Under the pieces are notes generated by a model that saw only the letters and a program-made list of their open reading frames with translations, was not told where the DNA came from and did no database searches. A stretch of 64,000 bases of DNA from Rhizomicrobium sp. GTDB lineage: Bacteria; Pseudomonadota; Alphaproteobacteria; Micropepsales; Micropepsaceae. A program made the translations under genes and the position numbers. Positions 25,042 to 32,717 of this stretch are shown one piece after another. The stretch lies in the NCBI GenBank assembly GCA_037200045.1, contig JBBCHM010000003.1:58975-122974 (forward strand), given 5' to 3'. How positions within the stretch are numbered: the stretch's first letter is position 1; every line of letters begins with the position of its first letter.

Positions 25042-25350
25042 CTATTCGCGGATCGACGGACCGGCGAGCTGATCATAGCCGCTGTCGCCGCTGCATTTGC
25101 GCGTTTCGTGGCAGTAGATCTTCTCGGCGCTCTTGCGGATCGCCGCCTGCTGCAGTGCGATCTGGCGCGCATGCGAGGTTGGCGTGTCGCCCATGATCCT
25201 CGCCGCGACATAGCTCTGTTCCTCGATCAGCTCATAGGACCCGCCGGTCGCGGCCATGTAGCGTTCGGCCAGCGCGAGCGCCGGCGCGTCGGACTGCGCC
25301 CGGGCGGCGGGCACGAACAAAAGCGCGACGGCGAAGAGGCGAGCCTTCAT
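25042..25350 (-). CDS. Small exported protein of unknown function
   Basis: A 102-residue protein with signal peptide KARLFAVALLFVPAARAQ. The mature part, ALALAERYMAATGGSYELIE and EKIYCHETRKCSGDSGYDQ, contains two Cys. The LAERYMAATGG start resembles the DUF2059 type of short periplasmic proteins, but I would not assign it. ATG 25350 lies 3 bases after the stop of the CoA-binding gene, so the two are probably co-transcribed. Confidence 0.55.
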   Translation of the reverse strand: MKARLFAVALLFVPAARAQSDAPALALAERYMAATGGSYELIEEQSYVAARIMGDTPTSHARQIALQQAAIRKSAEKIYCHETRKCSGDSGYDQLAGPSIRE

Positions 25351-25352
25351 GC

Positions 25353-25868
25353 TCAAACCCGCTTGAGGTTGCCGCCCTTGCCGAACATCAGGGGCTTGCG
25401 GTTGTCGATCACCTTGCGGTTGACGCCCATCCAGCCGATCTCGCCCGAGAATCGGCCATGCTCGATCTTGGGGCAGCGGTCCATGATCACGGTCAGACCG
25501 GCGTCCCGCGCCAGCTTCTCTGCTTCCTCGCTGACGACGCCGAGCTGCATCCAGATCGTCTTGATGCCGAGCCGGTCCTTCTCCGCCAGCGCCTCGCGCA
25601 CGATGTCCGGCGCCGCGTCGGAGGCGCGGAAAATGTCGACCATGTCGACCGGGGCCGGCACGTCCTTGAGCGAACCGTAGACGGTCTGGCCGAGGATCTT
25701 CTTGCCGACCATCGAGGGATTGATCGGATGGATCGTGTAGCCCTTGGCGAGCAGATACATCATCGCGAAATAGGACGGCCGCATGTCGTTGCCGGACGCC
25801 CCGACCATGGCGATGGTCTTGGTCGAACGCAGGATCGATCTGATGAGGTCGTCGGGATAGCTGGGCAT
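25353..25868 (-). CDS. CoA-binding domain protein (YccU-like)
   Basis: A 171-residue Rossmann-fold protein similar to the CoA-binding domain of succinyl-CoA synthetase alpha. It reads TIAMVGASGNDMRPSYFAMM, then YTIHPINPSMVGKKILGQTV, VDIFRASDAAPDIVREAL, TIWMQLGVVSEEAEKLARDA and the terminal MDRCPKIEH, the usual signature. The physiological role of this family is unclear. Start ATG 25868. Confidence 0.85.
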   Translation of the reverse strand: MPSYPDDLIRSILRSTKTIAMVGASGNDMRPSYFAMMYLLAKGYTIHPINPSMVGKKILGQTVYGSLKDVPAPVDMVDIFRASDAAPDIVREALAEKDRLGIKTIWMQLGVVSEEAEKLARDAGLTVIMDRCPKIEHGRFSGEIGWMGVNRKVIDNRKPLMFGKGGNLKRV

Positions 25869-25872
25869 GGGC

Positions 25873-26157
25873 TCAGACAACCTGACGGGCGACTTTGACG
25901 CGAACGGACAATCCGGCATGCCACGCCAGTTCGACCAGGGCATCGAGGCTAAACTTGTTGATCTTGCCGCGCAGCAAATCATTGAGGCGCGGCTGGGTGA
26001 TCTTCAATTTCTTGGCTGCCTGAGCCTGGCTGATATCCCACTTCTTCACGGTCTCTTGCACCGCCATCATCAAGGCCGACCGCGCTTTCATGGCTTCGGC
26101 TTCGGCGGGCGTCGGCTCGATCGCATCCCACACGCTGGCGAATTGTTCCATTTTCAT
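25873..26157 (-). CDS. XRE-family antitoxin (HigA-like)
   Basis: A 94-residue protein whose second half is a helix-turn-helix: QETVKKWDISQAQAAKKLKI then TQPRLNDLLRGKINKFSLD. This is the XRE type that follows Gp49/HigB-like toxins. Its ATG overlaps the toxin stop (ATGA), so toxin and antitoxin are translationally coupled, toxin first. The antitoxin should neutralise the toxin and repress the operon at the palindrome upstream of it. Confidence 0.85.
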   Translation of the reverse strand: MKMEQFASVWDAIEPTPAEAEAMKARSALMMAVQETVKKWDISQAQAAKKLKITQPRLNDLLRGKINKFSLDALVELAWHAGLSVRVKVARQVV

Positions 26158-26477
26158 CGATGCACCATCAGTTGCGCGTAGCGGCTTGCGGCAAGTTCCA
26201 GGTCGCGTTTGGCGGTCTTTTGTGTCTTCTTCCGGAAGGCGTGAAGGACATATACCGCTTCCTCGAAGTGCGCGTAGTAGACGACGCGGAACGCACCGCC
26301 CGGCTCGCGAATTCGAATCTCCCTGACTCCGGGACCGACAATCCCGAGCGGTTTCCAATCATCTGGGTCCTTCCCGTTTTGCACGCGATCAAGCTGAAAG
26401 CCGGCCTCGCGGCGCGCCAATTCGGGGAACGCGCCGATTGTATTGCGGGCATCTCCCAGAAAAATGGCTAGCTTCAT
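26154..26477 (-). CDS. Gp49/HigB-like toxin (RelE superfamily)
   Basis: A 107-residue basic protein: KLAIFLGDARNTIGAFPELA, VGPGVREIRIREPGGAFRVV, YYAHFEEAVYVLHAFRKKTQ, KTAKRDLELAASRYAQL. This is the phage-derived Gp49-like / HigB pattern, whose members cut mRNA on the ribosome. Ends by overlapping the antitoxin start. The palindrome at 26481-26498 begins 4 bases upstream of its ATG. Confidence 0.85.
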   Translation of the reverse strand: MKLAIFLGDARNTIGAFPELARREAGFQLDRVQNGKDPDDWKPLGIVGPGVREIRIREPGGAFRVVYYAHFEEAVYVLHAFRKKTQKTAKRDLELAASRYAQLMVHR

Positions 26478-26480
26478 GAT

Positions 26481-26498
26481 TATATCGGTTCAGATATA
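26481..26498 (-). promoter_or_regulatory. Operator-like palindrome of the toxin-antitoxin operon
   Basis: TATATC-GGTTCA-GATATA, a perfect 6-bp inverted repeat with a 6-base centre, directly upstream of the toxin start. It is AT-rich in a GC-rich setting and probably covers the -10 region, the usual placement for autoregulation by the antitoxin. Confidence 0.65.
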
Positions 26499-26506
26499 AA
26501 GTCCAG

Positions 26507-27310
26507 CTACTCCGGCCATTTCGGATCGCGTTTTTCCACGAAGGCGCCGATGCCTTCTTCCGCCTCGGCGCCGAGCATGTTCAGCGTCATGACCTGGCTG
26601 GCGTAATCGTAAGCCTCGCTCAGCCCCATCTCGACCTGGCGGTAGAACGCCTCCTTGCCGATCTTCAGCGTGCCGTGCGGCTTGGTCGCGATCAGGGCGG
26701 CGAGCTTGGCCGTCTCTTCCGCCAGCGCCTCGGGCGCGACGATGCGGTTGATCAGGCCGATGCGGCGGGCTTCCTCGGCGTCGATCGTCTCGCCGGTCAG
26801 CAGCATCTCCATCGCCTGCTTGCGCGCGACGTTGCGCGACAAGGCGACCATCGGCGTCGAACAGAACAGGCCGATATTGACGCCCGGCGTTGCGAACTGC
26901 GCCGTGGCGGACGCCACCGCGAGGTCGCAGCTCGCGACGAGCTGGCAGCCGGCGGCGGTGGCGATGCCCTGGACCTGCGCGATCACCGGCTTGGGATGGC
27001 GCACGATGGACTGCATCAGCCGCGAGCACTGGGCGAACAGCGCGGCGAAATAGGCCTTGCCCTTGTCGGCGTCGGCGCGGCGCGCGGTCATTTCCTTGAG
27101 GTCGTGGCCAGCCGAAAAGGCGGGGCCGTCCGCCGCGATGACGACGACGCGGACGGATGTGTCGGCCGCCGCCGCATCGAGCGCGTCCTGCAGCGCCGTC
27201 ATCAGCCCCTGGCTCAGCGCATTGCGCGCGGCGCCGCGGTTGAGCGTGAGGCGCAGCACGGCGCCGTCCTGCGCCGCGAGCACCAGGGGAAGGTTTGCGG
27301 GTGCGTTCAT
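26507..27310 (-). CDS. Enoyl-CoA hydratase/isomerase family protein
   Basis: A 267-residue crotonase-fold protein. It reads LRLTLNRGAARNALSQGLMT, VVVIAADGPAFSAGHDLKEM (oxyanion strand), then VIAQVQGIATAAGCQLVASC where the second oxyanion-hole Gly lies, then LLTGETIDAEEARRIGLINR. The AGCQL sequence has no Glu at the first catalytic place of true hydratases, so it may be an isomerase or a member with another reaction (ECHDC3-like). Start ATG 27310 is preceded by GGAG. The next gene upstream is 10 bases away. Confidence 0.8.
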   Translation of the reverse strand: MNAPANLPLVLAAQDGAVLRLTLNRGAARNALSQGLMTALQDALDAAAADTSVRVVVIAADGPAFSAGHDLKEMTARRADADKGKAYFAALFAQCSRLMQSIVRHPKPVIAQVQGIATAAGCQLVASCDLAVASATAQFATPGVNIGLFCSTPMVALSRNVARKQAMEMLLTGETIDAEEARRIGLINRIVAPEALAEETAKLAALIATKPHGTLKIGKEAFYRQVEMGLSEAYDYASQVMTLNMLGAEAEEGIGAFVEKRDPKWPE

Positions 27311-27320
27311 TGCAGTCTCC

Positions 27321-27866
27321 TCAGTCGCCGCCGAACCAGTTGAAGGCCGCGTCGAAGCTCTTGGCGCCGATCGTCAGCTTGCCTTTTAGCACGGGATGGT
27401 CGTCCGGATGCGGCACGTCCGGCGTCGGCTTCTTGAAGAAGTCGGCGCCGAACGTTCCCTCGAACGTGACGGTGCCGAGCGTCTTGTCGGTGCCGGTGAA
27501 GCGCAGATGGCCATTGCCGAGGGCATACGCAATGGGCAGCACGCGGATCTGACCGGTATGGTACGGAATGCTGTCCTCGCCGGTCTTCACCGGGCTGGTC
27601 AGGTCCTCGAACTCGATCATCACGCCGCCAAACGCCTTGTCGGATTTGCCGGCTTCGAAGGTCTTCAGGTCGCCCGGCGGCGCGACGAACAGGTTGCGCA
27701 GCGACCACTTGCCGGCCGCGATCGGCGACGCCGGCAGGAAGTAGCCGAAATAGTCCTTCGACTTGTCGCTGACGAATCCCTTGAGCGGCGGCGGCGCAAC
27801 CGGCGCGGCGATGGCCACACCGCCGATGGCGAACGCGAAGGCGAGAGCGGCAAGGCGCGATTTCAT
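27321..27866 (-). CDS. Exported protein of unknown function
   Basis: A 181-residue protein with signal peptide KSRLAALAFAFAIGGVAIAA. The mature part includes PPLKGFVSDKSKDYFGYFLP, SLRNLFVAPPGDLKTFEAGK and LTIGAKSFDAAFNWFGGD. I do not recognise the family. Beta-rich composition and the final DAAFNWFGGD suggest a small periplasmic domain. It is probably co-transcribed with the downstream enoyl-CoA hydratase gene, 10 bases away. Confidence 0.55.
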   Translation of the reverse strand: MKSRLAALAFAFAIGGVAIAAPVAPPPLKGFVSDKSKDYFGYFLPASPIAAGKWSLRNLFVAPPGDLKTFEAGKSDKAFGGVMIEFEDLTSPVKTGEDSIPYHTGQIRVLPIAYALGNGHLRFTGTDKTLGTVTFEGTFGADFFKKPTPDVPHPDDHPVLKGKLTIGAKSFDAAFNWFGGD

Positions 27867-27951
27867 GAAAACTCCAAATGGGAACCGAATGAAAACCGGA
27901 ACGAAGGCAGGAAGAAGGCGTTCAGATACCGCGTCCCAAGGGAGATACTAC

Positions 27952-28320
27952 ATGACAACGGCAAGCGGTCACACCTCAGCGATTCTGGCCTCGAAGGTCA
28001 AAGGCACCAACGTATACGATCAATCCGGCGACAAGATCGGCCATGTCGAGGACATCGTGCTCGACAAGCAATCCGACCGCATCATGTTCGCGGCGCTGGG
28101 CCAGGGCGGCGTCCTCGGCCTCGGCGAGAAGTTCTTCCCGGTTCCGTGGTCGATGCTCGGCTACTCCAAGGACATGGGCGGCTATGTCGTGCCGGTGGCG
28201 CAGGACGTCATCTCGAAGGCACCGACCTACCGGCTCGAGGACCTGACCAAAAACGACGGCGATTTCGGCAAGATCCGCGAAAGCTCCTACGACTACTTCA
28301 ACGTCAAACGCGACTGGTAA
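27952..28320 (+). CDS. PRC-barrel domain protein
   Basis: A 122-residue cytoplasmic protein consisting of one PRC-barrel: HTSAILASKVKGTNVYDQSG, DKIGHVEDIVLDKQSDRIMF, AALGQGGVLGLGEKFFPVPW, then a C-terminal tail. PRC-barrel proteins of this size are common in Alphaproteobacteria and are stress-related or RNA/ribosome-linked; no exact role is known. Shine-Dalgarno AAGGGAGA precedes ATG 27952. A strong terminator follows. Confidence 0.85.
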   Translation: MTTASGHTSAILASKVKGTNVYDQSGDKIGHVEDIVLDKQSDRIMFAALGQGGVLGLGEKFFPVPWSMLGYSKDMGGYVVPVAQDVISKAPTYRLEDLTKNDGDFGKIRESSYDYFNVKRDW

Positions 28321-28343
28321 GCCCCCCCTACCTGTCGTGCGAG

Positions 28344-28376
28344 AAGGCCCGGCTGTCCCCCACAGCCGGGCCTTTT
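28344..28376 (+). terminator. Rho-independent terminator after the PRC-barrel gene
   Basis: A 13-bp perfect stem (aaggcccggctgt / acagccgggcctt) with a 5-base loop, followed by tttt. It lies 24 bases after the stop and isolates the gene from the esterase downstream. Confidence 0.85.
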
Positions 28377-28429
28377 CATTTGCGCCCGACAGTCCCTAAA
28401 ATGCAGCGTCTCTTTGGGGAACGTCCGCC

Positions 28430-29464
28430 ATGGCCTCCAAGCTCGCCGAAGATCCGCGCATCGATCCCCGCATCAAGGCCATCCTGGGCGCCATGCCGCC
28501 GATTTCGGCGGTCGGCGACGTCGCGAGCCGCGAACAGATGCTGGCGGAGGAGAACACCGAAGCGGCCAAGGCGGCCGCCGCGCAGCTCACCGCCATGATG
28601 GAATTGGTGGACAACGAGCAGATCGCGCCCTCGGCCGGGCTCAGCGTCCGCACCGAGACCTTCCGCTCCGAACCGGACGGCAACACGATCAAGATCCAGT
28701 TCATCCGGCCCGACAATGCCGAGCGGCTACCCTGCGTCTACTACATCCATGGCGGCGGCATGGCGACGATGTCGTGCTTCGACGGGATGTATCGCGCCTG
28801 GGGCCGCATCATCGCGGCGCGGGGCGTCGCCGTCGCGATGGTCGATTTCCGCAATTGCCTCCGCGCGTCCTCGGCGCCGGAAGTGGAACCCTTTCCCGCC
28901 GGTCTCAACGATTGTGCCGCCGGGCTGCGCTGGGTGCATGCCCATGCGGATCTCTTGAAGATCGATCCCCAAAGGATCGTCATCGCGGGCGAGAGCGGCG
29001 GCGGCAACCTGACGCTCGCCACCGGCCTGAAGCTGACGAAGGAAGGCGACGCCGGCCTCGTCAAGGGGCTTTACGCGCTCTGCCCCTACATCGCCGGGAT
29101 GTGGCCGCAGGCGCAATATCCCTCGTCGATCGAAAACAACGGCATCCTGCTCGATCTGCACAACAACCGCGGCGCGATAGGCTATGGCATCGCGGCGTAT
29201 GAGGCGCGCGATCCCTTGGCCTGGCCGGCCTTCGCGACGGAAGACGACGTGAAGGGCCTGCCGCCGACGGTGATCAGCGTCAACGAATGCGATCCCTTGC
29301 GCGACGAGGGCATCGCGTTCTACCGCCTGCTCTTGAGGGCCGGGGTGCCGGCGCGCGCCCATGTGGCGCTCGGCACCGTGCACGGCACGGAGATTTTCGC
29401 CATTACCTGTCCCGACATCAGCCGGGAAGCCGCGATCGCCATCGCGGATTTCGCCCGGACCTGA
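28430..29464 (+). CDS. Alpha/beta-hydrolase fold-3 esterase (HSL family)
   Basis: A 344-residue hydrolase with the hormone-sensitive-lipase motif set: PCVYYIHGGGMATMS (oxyanion HGGG), nucleophile Ser in IVIAGESGGGNLTLA, acid Asp in SVNECDPLRDEG and His in LGTVHGTEIF. An N-terminal helical cap (RIDPRIKAILGAMPP) is typical. It probably acts on short acyl esters. Start ATG 28430. Confidence 0.85.
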   Translation: MASKLAEDPRIDPRIKAILGAMPPISAVGDVASREQMLAEENTEAAKAAAAQLTAMMELVDNEQIAPSAGLSVRTETFRSEPDGNTIKIQFIRPDNAERLPCVYYIHGGGMATMSCFDGMYRAWGRIIAARGVAVAMVDFRNCLRASSAPEVEPFPAGLNDCAAGLRWVHAHADLLKIDPQRIVIAGESGGGNLTLATGLKLTKEGDAGLVKGLYALCPYIAGMWPQAQYPSSIENNGILLDLHNNRGAIGYGIAAYEARDPLAWPAFATEDDVKGLPPTVISVNECDPLRDEGIAFYRLLLRAGVPARAHVALGTVHGTEIFAITCPDISREAAIAIADFART

Positions 29465-29535
29465 GCCGGCCCGCGCTTTGCGCTACGGTATTGAGATACC
29501 GCATCAAAAAAGCGCAGGAATCCCGGCGCTTTGTC

Positions 29536-29564
29536 TTGACCTGCGCGGCCGCGCCGCGTAATAG
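29536..29564 (+). promoter_or_regulatory. Promoter of the rplM-rpsI operon
   Basis: TTGACC at 29536-29541 and TAATAG at 29559-29564 are separated by exactly 17 bases, 38 bases before the rplM start. Both boxes are near the vegetative consensus and the flanking GC content is high, which makes it stand out. Confidence 0.6.
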
Positions 29565-29601
29565 CGGCGCCCTGAACCGAAATTCCTCACAAGGTATCGC
29601 G

Positions 29602-30075
29602 ATGAAAACCTACTCGGCCAAGGCGTCCGAGATCGAGAAGAAGTGGATCCTCGTCGATGCCGAAGGGCTCGTCGTCGGCCGGCTCGCCTCGATCCTCGCG
29701 CTGCGCCTGCGCGGCAAGCACAAGACGACCTTCACGCCCCACATGGACTGCGGCGACAATATCGTGGTGATCAACGCCGCCAAGATCGTGCTGACCGGCA
29801 ACAAGATGAAGGACAAGACCTACTACCACCACACCGGTTACATCGGCGGCATCAAGGAGCGCACCGCGGGCCAGATCATGCGCGGCAAGTTCCCCGAGCG
29901 CGTGCTGCACAAGGCGGTGGAGCGCATGCTGCCGCGCGGCCCGCTCGGCCGGCGCCAGCTCTCCAATCTGCGCGTCTATGCGGGGGCGGAGCATCCGCAC
30001 GCGGCGCAGCAGCCCGAGCCGTTCGACGTGGCGAAGCTGAATCCCAAGAACACCAACTTCAAGAAGGCGAGCTAG
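29602..30075 (+). CDS. rplM: 50S ribosomal protein L13
   Basis: A 157-residue ribosomal protein: KTYSAKASEIEKKWILVDAE, GLVVGRLASILALRLRGKHK, TTFTPHMDCGDNIVVINAAK, YYHHTGYIGGIKERTAGQIM, LPRGPLGRRQLSNLRVYAG. Normal length and fully open, in contrast to rpmF. It is followed after 4 bases by rpsI, the universal L13-S9 pair. Confidence 0.97.
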   Translation: MKTYSAKASEIEKKWILVDAEGLVVGRLASILALRLRGKHKTTFTPHMDCGDNIVVINAAKIVLTGNKMKDKTYYHHTGYIGGIKERTAGQIMRGKFPERVLHKAVERMLPRGPLGRRQLSNLRVYAGAEHPHAAQQPEPFDVAKLNPKNTNFKKAS

Positions 30076-30079
30076 GCTC

Positions 30080-30574
30080 ATGGCGGAAGACGTAAAGAGC
30101 TTCGGCGAACTCAAGTCGACGCTGATCAAGGCCAAGGTGCCGGAGAAGGCGGAACCCGGCGAGCAGCCCAAGTCCAACCGCGACTCCAAGGGCCGTGCTT
30201 ATGCCACCGGCCGCCGCAAGAACGCGGTGGCGCGGGTGTGGATCAAGCCCGGCCGCGGCGCGATCACGGTCAACGGCCGCGACGAGAAGGTCTATTTCGC
30301 GCGCCCGGTGCTGCGCATGATCCTGCGCCAGCCGCTCATTGCGACGAACAGGGATGGTCAGTTCGACGTGATCGTGACGGTCGTCGGCGGCGGATTGTCG
30401 GGGCAGGCCGGCGCGGTGCGCCATGGCATCTCGCGCGCGCTGGTTCGCTACGAGCCGACGCTGCGCGCGGCGCTGAAGCCCGGCGGCTTCCTGACGCGCG
30501 ATCCGCGCGCCGTGGAGCGCAAGAAATACGGCCGCCCCAAGGCGCGTCGTTCGTTCCAGTTCAGCAAGCGCTGA
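30080..30574 (+). CDS. rpsI: 30S ribosomal protein S9
   Basis: A 164-residue S9 with an alphaproteobacterial N-terminal extension (about 35 residues, ending NRDSKGRAYATGRRKNAVAR). The core has VWIKPGRGAITVNGRDEKVY, GGLSGQAGAVRHGISRALVR and the basic tail YGRPKARRSFQFSKR that reaches the P-site tRNA. A terminator follows 27 bases after the stop. Confidence 0.97.
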   Translation: MAEDVKSFGELKSTLIKAKVPEKAEPGEQPKSNRDSKGRAYATGRRKNAVARVWIKPGRGAITVNGRDEKVYFARPVLRMILRQPLIATNRDGQFDVIVTVVGGGLSGQAGAVRHGISRALVRYEPTLRAALKPGGFLTRDPRAVERKKYGRPKARRSFQFSKR

Positions 30575-30601
30575 GCCATACGCTTCGTCTCGTTCCTTAA
30601 G

Positions 30602-30635
30602 AACAGTGGCTTACAGAAATGTAGGCCGCTGTTTT
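30602..30635 (+). terminator. Rho-independent terminator after rpsI
   Basis: A stem of 14 bp with two G-T wobbles (aacagtggcttaca / tgtaggccgctgtt), a gaaa loop and a tttt run. Confidence 0.8.
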
Positions 30636-30695
30636 CATATTGCGGAGCGCAGTTTCCCGCTCGGTGAGACCGCCGTCCCTTCCGTCTCGCCGGCG

Positions 30696-31178
30696 TTATG
30701 GCAGCCCGTAAAGTTTGGTGAACCGGTCGACCATGGTGTTCCAGGTCACGAATTCGTCGTCTAGCAGCTCATAGGTGCCGCCCGGCGTCAGGTCGATGTC
30801 GTATTCGATCCAGGGATCGTTCACGCTGTCGAAATAGCCGCGCGCCCAGCGATGGTCGCGGTTCCATTCGTTGATCCGGGATATGTCGAATTTTCCGTGC
30901 GTGGCGAATCCGGCGGAGAATTGTATCGAGCCGCAGCGATCTGCCTTGCAGTCGAACAGGTAGACCCCGAAGGTCACGTCACCCAAATTACTCCGGACAT
31001 GCGGCAAACCGCCGGAGCCTGTCGTCAGCTCCGCCGGATAACCCTTGCTGTGCAGCCAGGCGATGATGTCGCCGGTGGTGAAGCCGCCGGCCGGAATGTC
31101 TCTGGCCAAGGCCGCGCCGGACGTCAGGATCAAGGCCAGCGCCGCGGCGCCCACAATTCCTGCCCGCATGCGTGTCAC
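30696..31178 (-). CDS. Exported YbjN-like domain protein
   Basis: A 160-residue protein with signal peptide AGIVGAAALALILTSGAALA. The domain reads FTTGDIIAWLHSKGYPAELT, VTFGVYLFDCKADRCGSIQF, ISRINEWNRDHRWARGYFDS, matching the YbjN sensory-transduction-like fold; NEWN is its usual core. Function unknown. GTG 31178 overlaps the stop of the upstream gene (GTGA), which supports it; ATG 31169 is the alternative and would also leave a signal peptide. Confidence 0.7.
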   Translation of the reverse strand: MTRMRAGIVGAAALALILTSGAALARDIPAGGFTTGDIIAWLHSKGYPAELTTGSGGLPHVRSNLGDVTFGVYLFDCKADRCGSIQFSAGFATHGKFDISRINEWNRDHRWARGYFDSVNDPWIEYDIDLTPGGTYELLDDEFVTWNTMVDRFTKLYGLP

Positions 31179-31600
31179 TCCCGCGACTGTCCCATGCCCA
31201 GATCAGAACAGGCCGTTTTGTCGTCAACGCCGCGGGTTTCCGGCGACACCGCGCTTTCGGGAAAGACTGCCCGCAACTGGTGTGAATCCCTGAGGAAATC
31301 ACGGATTGCTTGCGCGGCTTCCAATGCCTCTTCCTTGGTATATTCACCGAGCGAGATTTGTCGTCCGCCGCTGACTTCAAGCAGCGTGCGATAGGTCTTC
31401 GCCCGCCCCCGGCGCTTCACCAGAGCAGTTCGAATATTGGAAAACACGATCCGCTCGCGCCTATACCGAATACGGAGCGCGAGATGCGCGAGCTCGGCAA
31501 CATTGCTCTCGCGGTCAAGCGTGCAAATGCAGGTACTCAAACCGCGGCCACCCACCTGCAACCGCAATCGTCGATCGGTATTCTCAATAATTCGAGCCAT
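31175..31600 (-). CDS. Hypothetical protein, PH-like beta domain
   Basis: A 141-residue protein: ARIIENTDRRLRLQVGGRGL, TCICTLDRESNVAELAHLAL, RRERIVFSNIRTALVKRRGR, TYRTLLEVSGGRQISLGEYT and a helix EEALEAAQAIRDFLRDSHQL. The strand order (a line with xLDRE, an arginine-rich line, a line ending in a helix) is like bacterial PH-type proteins that often accompany membrane proteins; no firm family. ATG 31600 has AGAGG upstream. It overlaps the YbjN-like gene. Confidence 0.55.
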   Translation of the reverse strand: MARIIENTDRRLRLQVGGRGLSTCICTLDRESNVAELAHLALRIRYRRERIVFSNIRTALVKRRGRAKTYRTLLEVSGGRQISLGEYTKEEALEAAQAIRDFLRDSHQLRAVFPESAVSPETRGVDDKTACSDLGMGQSRE

Positions 31601-31743
31601 GATCGCCTCTGGAACGGAAATATCCAGGGCGTTTCCTCCGACTTCATCTATGTGACCTGAAATACGCGAAAAATTCAACGGTCGGATGACGGTGGAGCGT
31701 TGAATGGCACGGAATTCATTTTATTGCTTTGCCGCCGGCGGCA

Positions 31744-31947
31744 TCAGGCGTCTTCTTCTTCCAATCCGGCCGCGACCGGCAGGCTGAAGCGTTCGGCGTT
31801 GGGCCGGCGGCTGTGATGGGCCGCCATTCGGTTGAGATGGAGATAGCGCCAATCGAAGCCGATCAGCTGGCAGCCCCCCATCAGGTTGTCGAGCGTCGAG
31901 CGGTAATGTTCGGCACGCGCGCGCAGCGCCGTTTCGGGCGCCCTCCG
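31744..31947 (-). pseudogene. PAS-domain remnant of a sensor protein
   Basis: The frame reads LRARAEHYRSTLDNLMGGCQ, LIGFDWRYLHLNRMAAHHSR and RPNAERF, then degenerates. This is the start of a PAS domain of the IGFDWRYLYLN-type found in histidine kinases, but it stops after about 60 residues with no kinase following and no proper start. It is probably a broken leftover of a sensor kinase. The surrounding 150 bases contain nothing else recognisable. Confidence 0.55.
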
Positions 31948-32126
31948 TGGCGATAAATGAACTGAAGCCCATGTGGCTTGGAATGCTGGTATTCGCTTAA
32001 CGACGGGTCGCACCATGAAGCGCCGCCCAAACTGGGTATTCGCAAAAGGATGACGAGCCGTCCGCGCGATAATCGCGCGGTGTCCTCCCGGCCAACTGCG
32101 CGGCCGGGAGGAGCCCGATCGATAGC

Positions 32127-32498
32127 TTAGACCGGCGTGACGCCCGCCTTGGGATCGGCGCCGAATTCGTTGGCGCCGACCGTGCCGGGCTGCGCGTACC
32201 AATAGATGATCAGGATCCAGCCGACGACCGGGATGACGCTGATCAGGAACCACCAGCCGCTGCGGCCGATATCGTGAAGCCGCCGGACGCTGACGCCGAG
32301 GCTGGGGAGAAACAGCGCGAGACCGAACAGGCTCGTCAGCGCCTGGCCGACACCGAGGATACTCTGAAGGACGCCCAGGATCACCTCGGCGATGACGTAG
32401 ACCAGGACGTACCACCAGAACTCCGCCCGGCGGGCGCGTCCGTTGAAGTCGAAATAATGCTGTGTGACGACATTCATGAACCAGTTGATGGGTTCCAT
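32127..32498 (-). CDS. DUF805 inner-membrane protein (YhaH-like)
   Basis: A 123-residue protein with three or four hydrophobic helices: HYFDFNGRARRAEFWWYVLV, YVIAEVILGVLQSILGVG, VSVRRLHDIGRSGWWFLISV, IPVVGWILIIYWYAQPGT. FNGRARRAEFW and RRLHDIGRSGWW are DUF805 signatures. Function unknown. GGAGACG lies before ATG 32498. Confidence 0.9.
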   Translation of the reverse strand: MEPINWFMNVVTQHYFDFNGRARRAEFWWYVLVYVIAEVILGVLQSILGVGQALTSLFGLALFLPSLGVSVRRLHDIGRSGWWFLISVIPVVGWILIIYWYAQPGTVGANEFGADPKAGVTPV

Positions 32499-32717
32499 TT
32501 TTCGTCTCCGTGGAGCGCGGCGGAAGCCGCCAGAAGGTGGGGGCGAAGGAGTCGAACCTCCAGGGCGAGCCATGCGCGGCACGCAATGGAGCCGGCACCC
32601 ACACTCCCCCGCCATACGGTATAAATCCCGCAGGCAACGCCGGCCCGGTTGAGGTAAGGAGTGGGCTGGGTTCCTGTCAAGGAAAGGCGCGCTTAATCCG
32701 GTGGGAAAGTTACGGCC

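Noticed and set aside
32536..32605. Minus-strand tRNA-like 3' half (GGAGG TTCGACT CCTTC then GCCCCCACC) upstream of the DUF805 gene, possibly a tRNA or the acceptor piece of a split tmRNA.
   Set aside because: The T arm and 3' end look good, but the acceptor 5' strand has a mismatch, no proper D or anticodon arm forms, and no tmRNA coding piece or tag follows before the DUF805 start.
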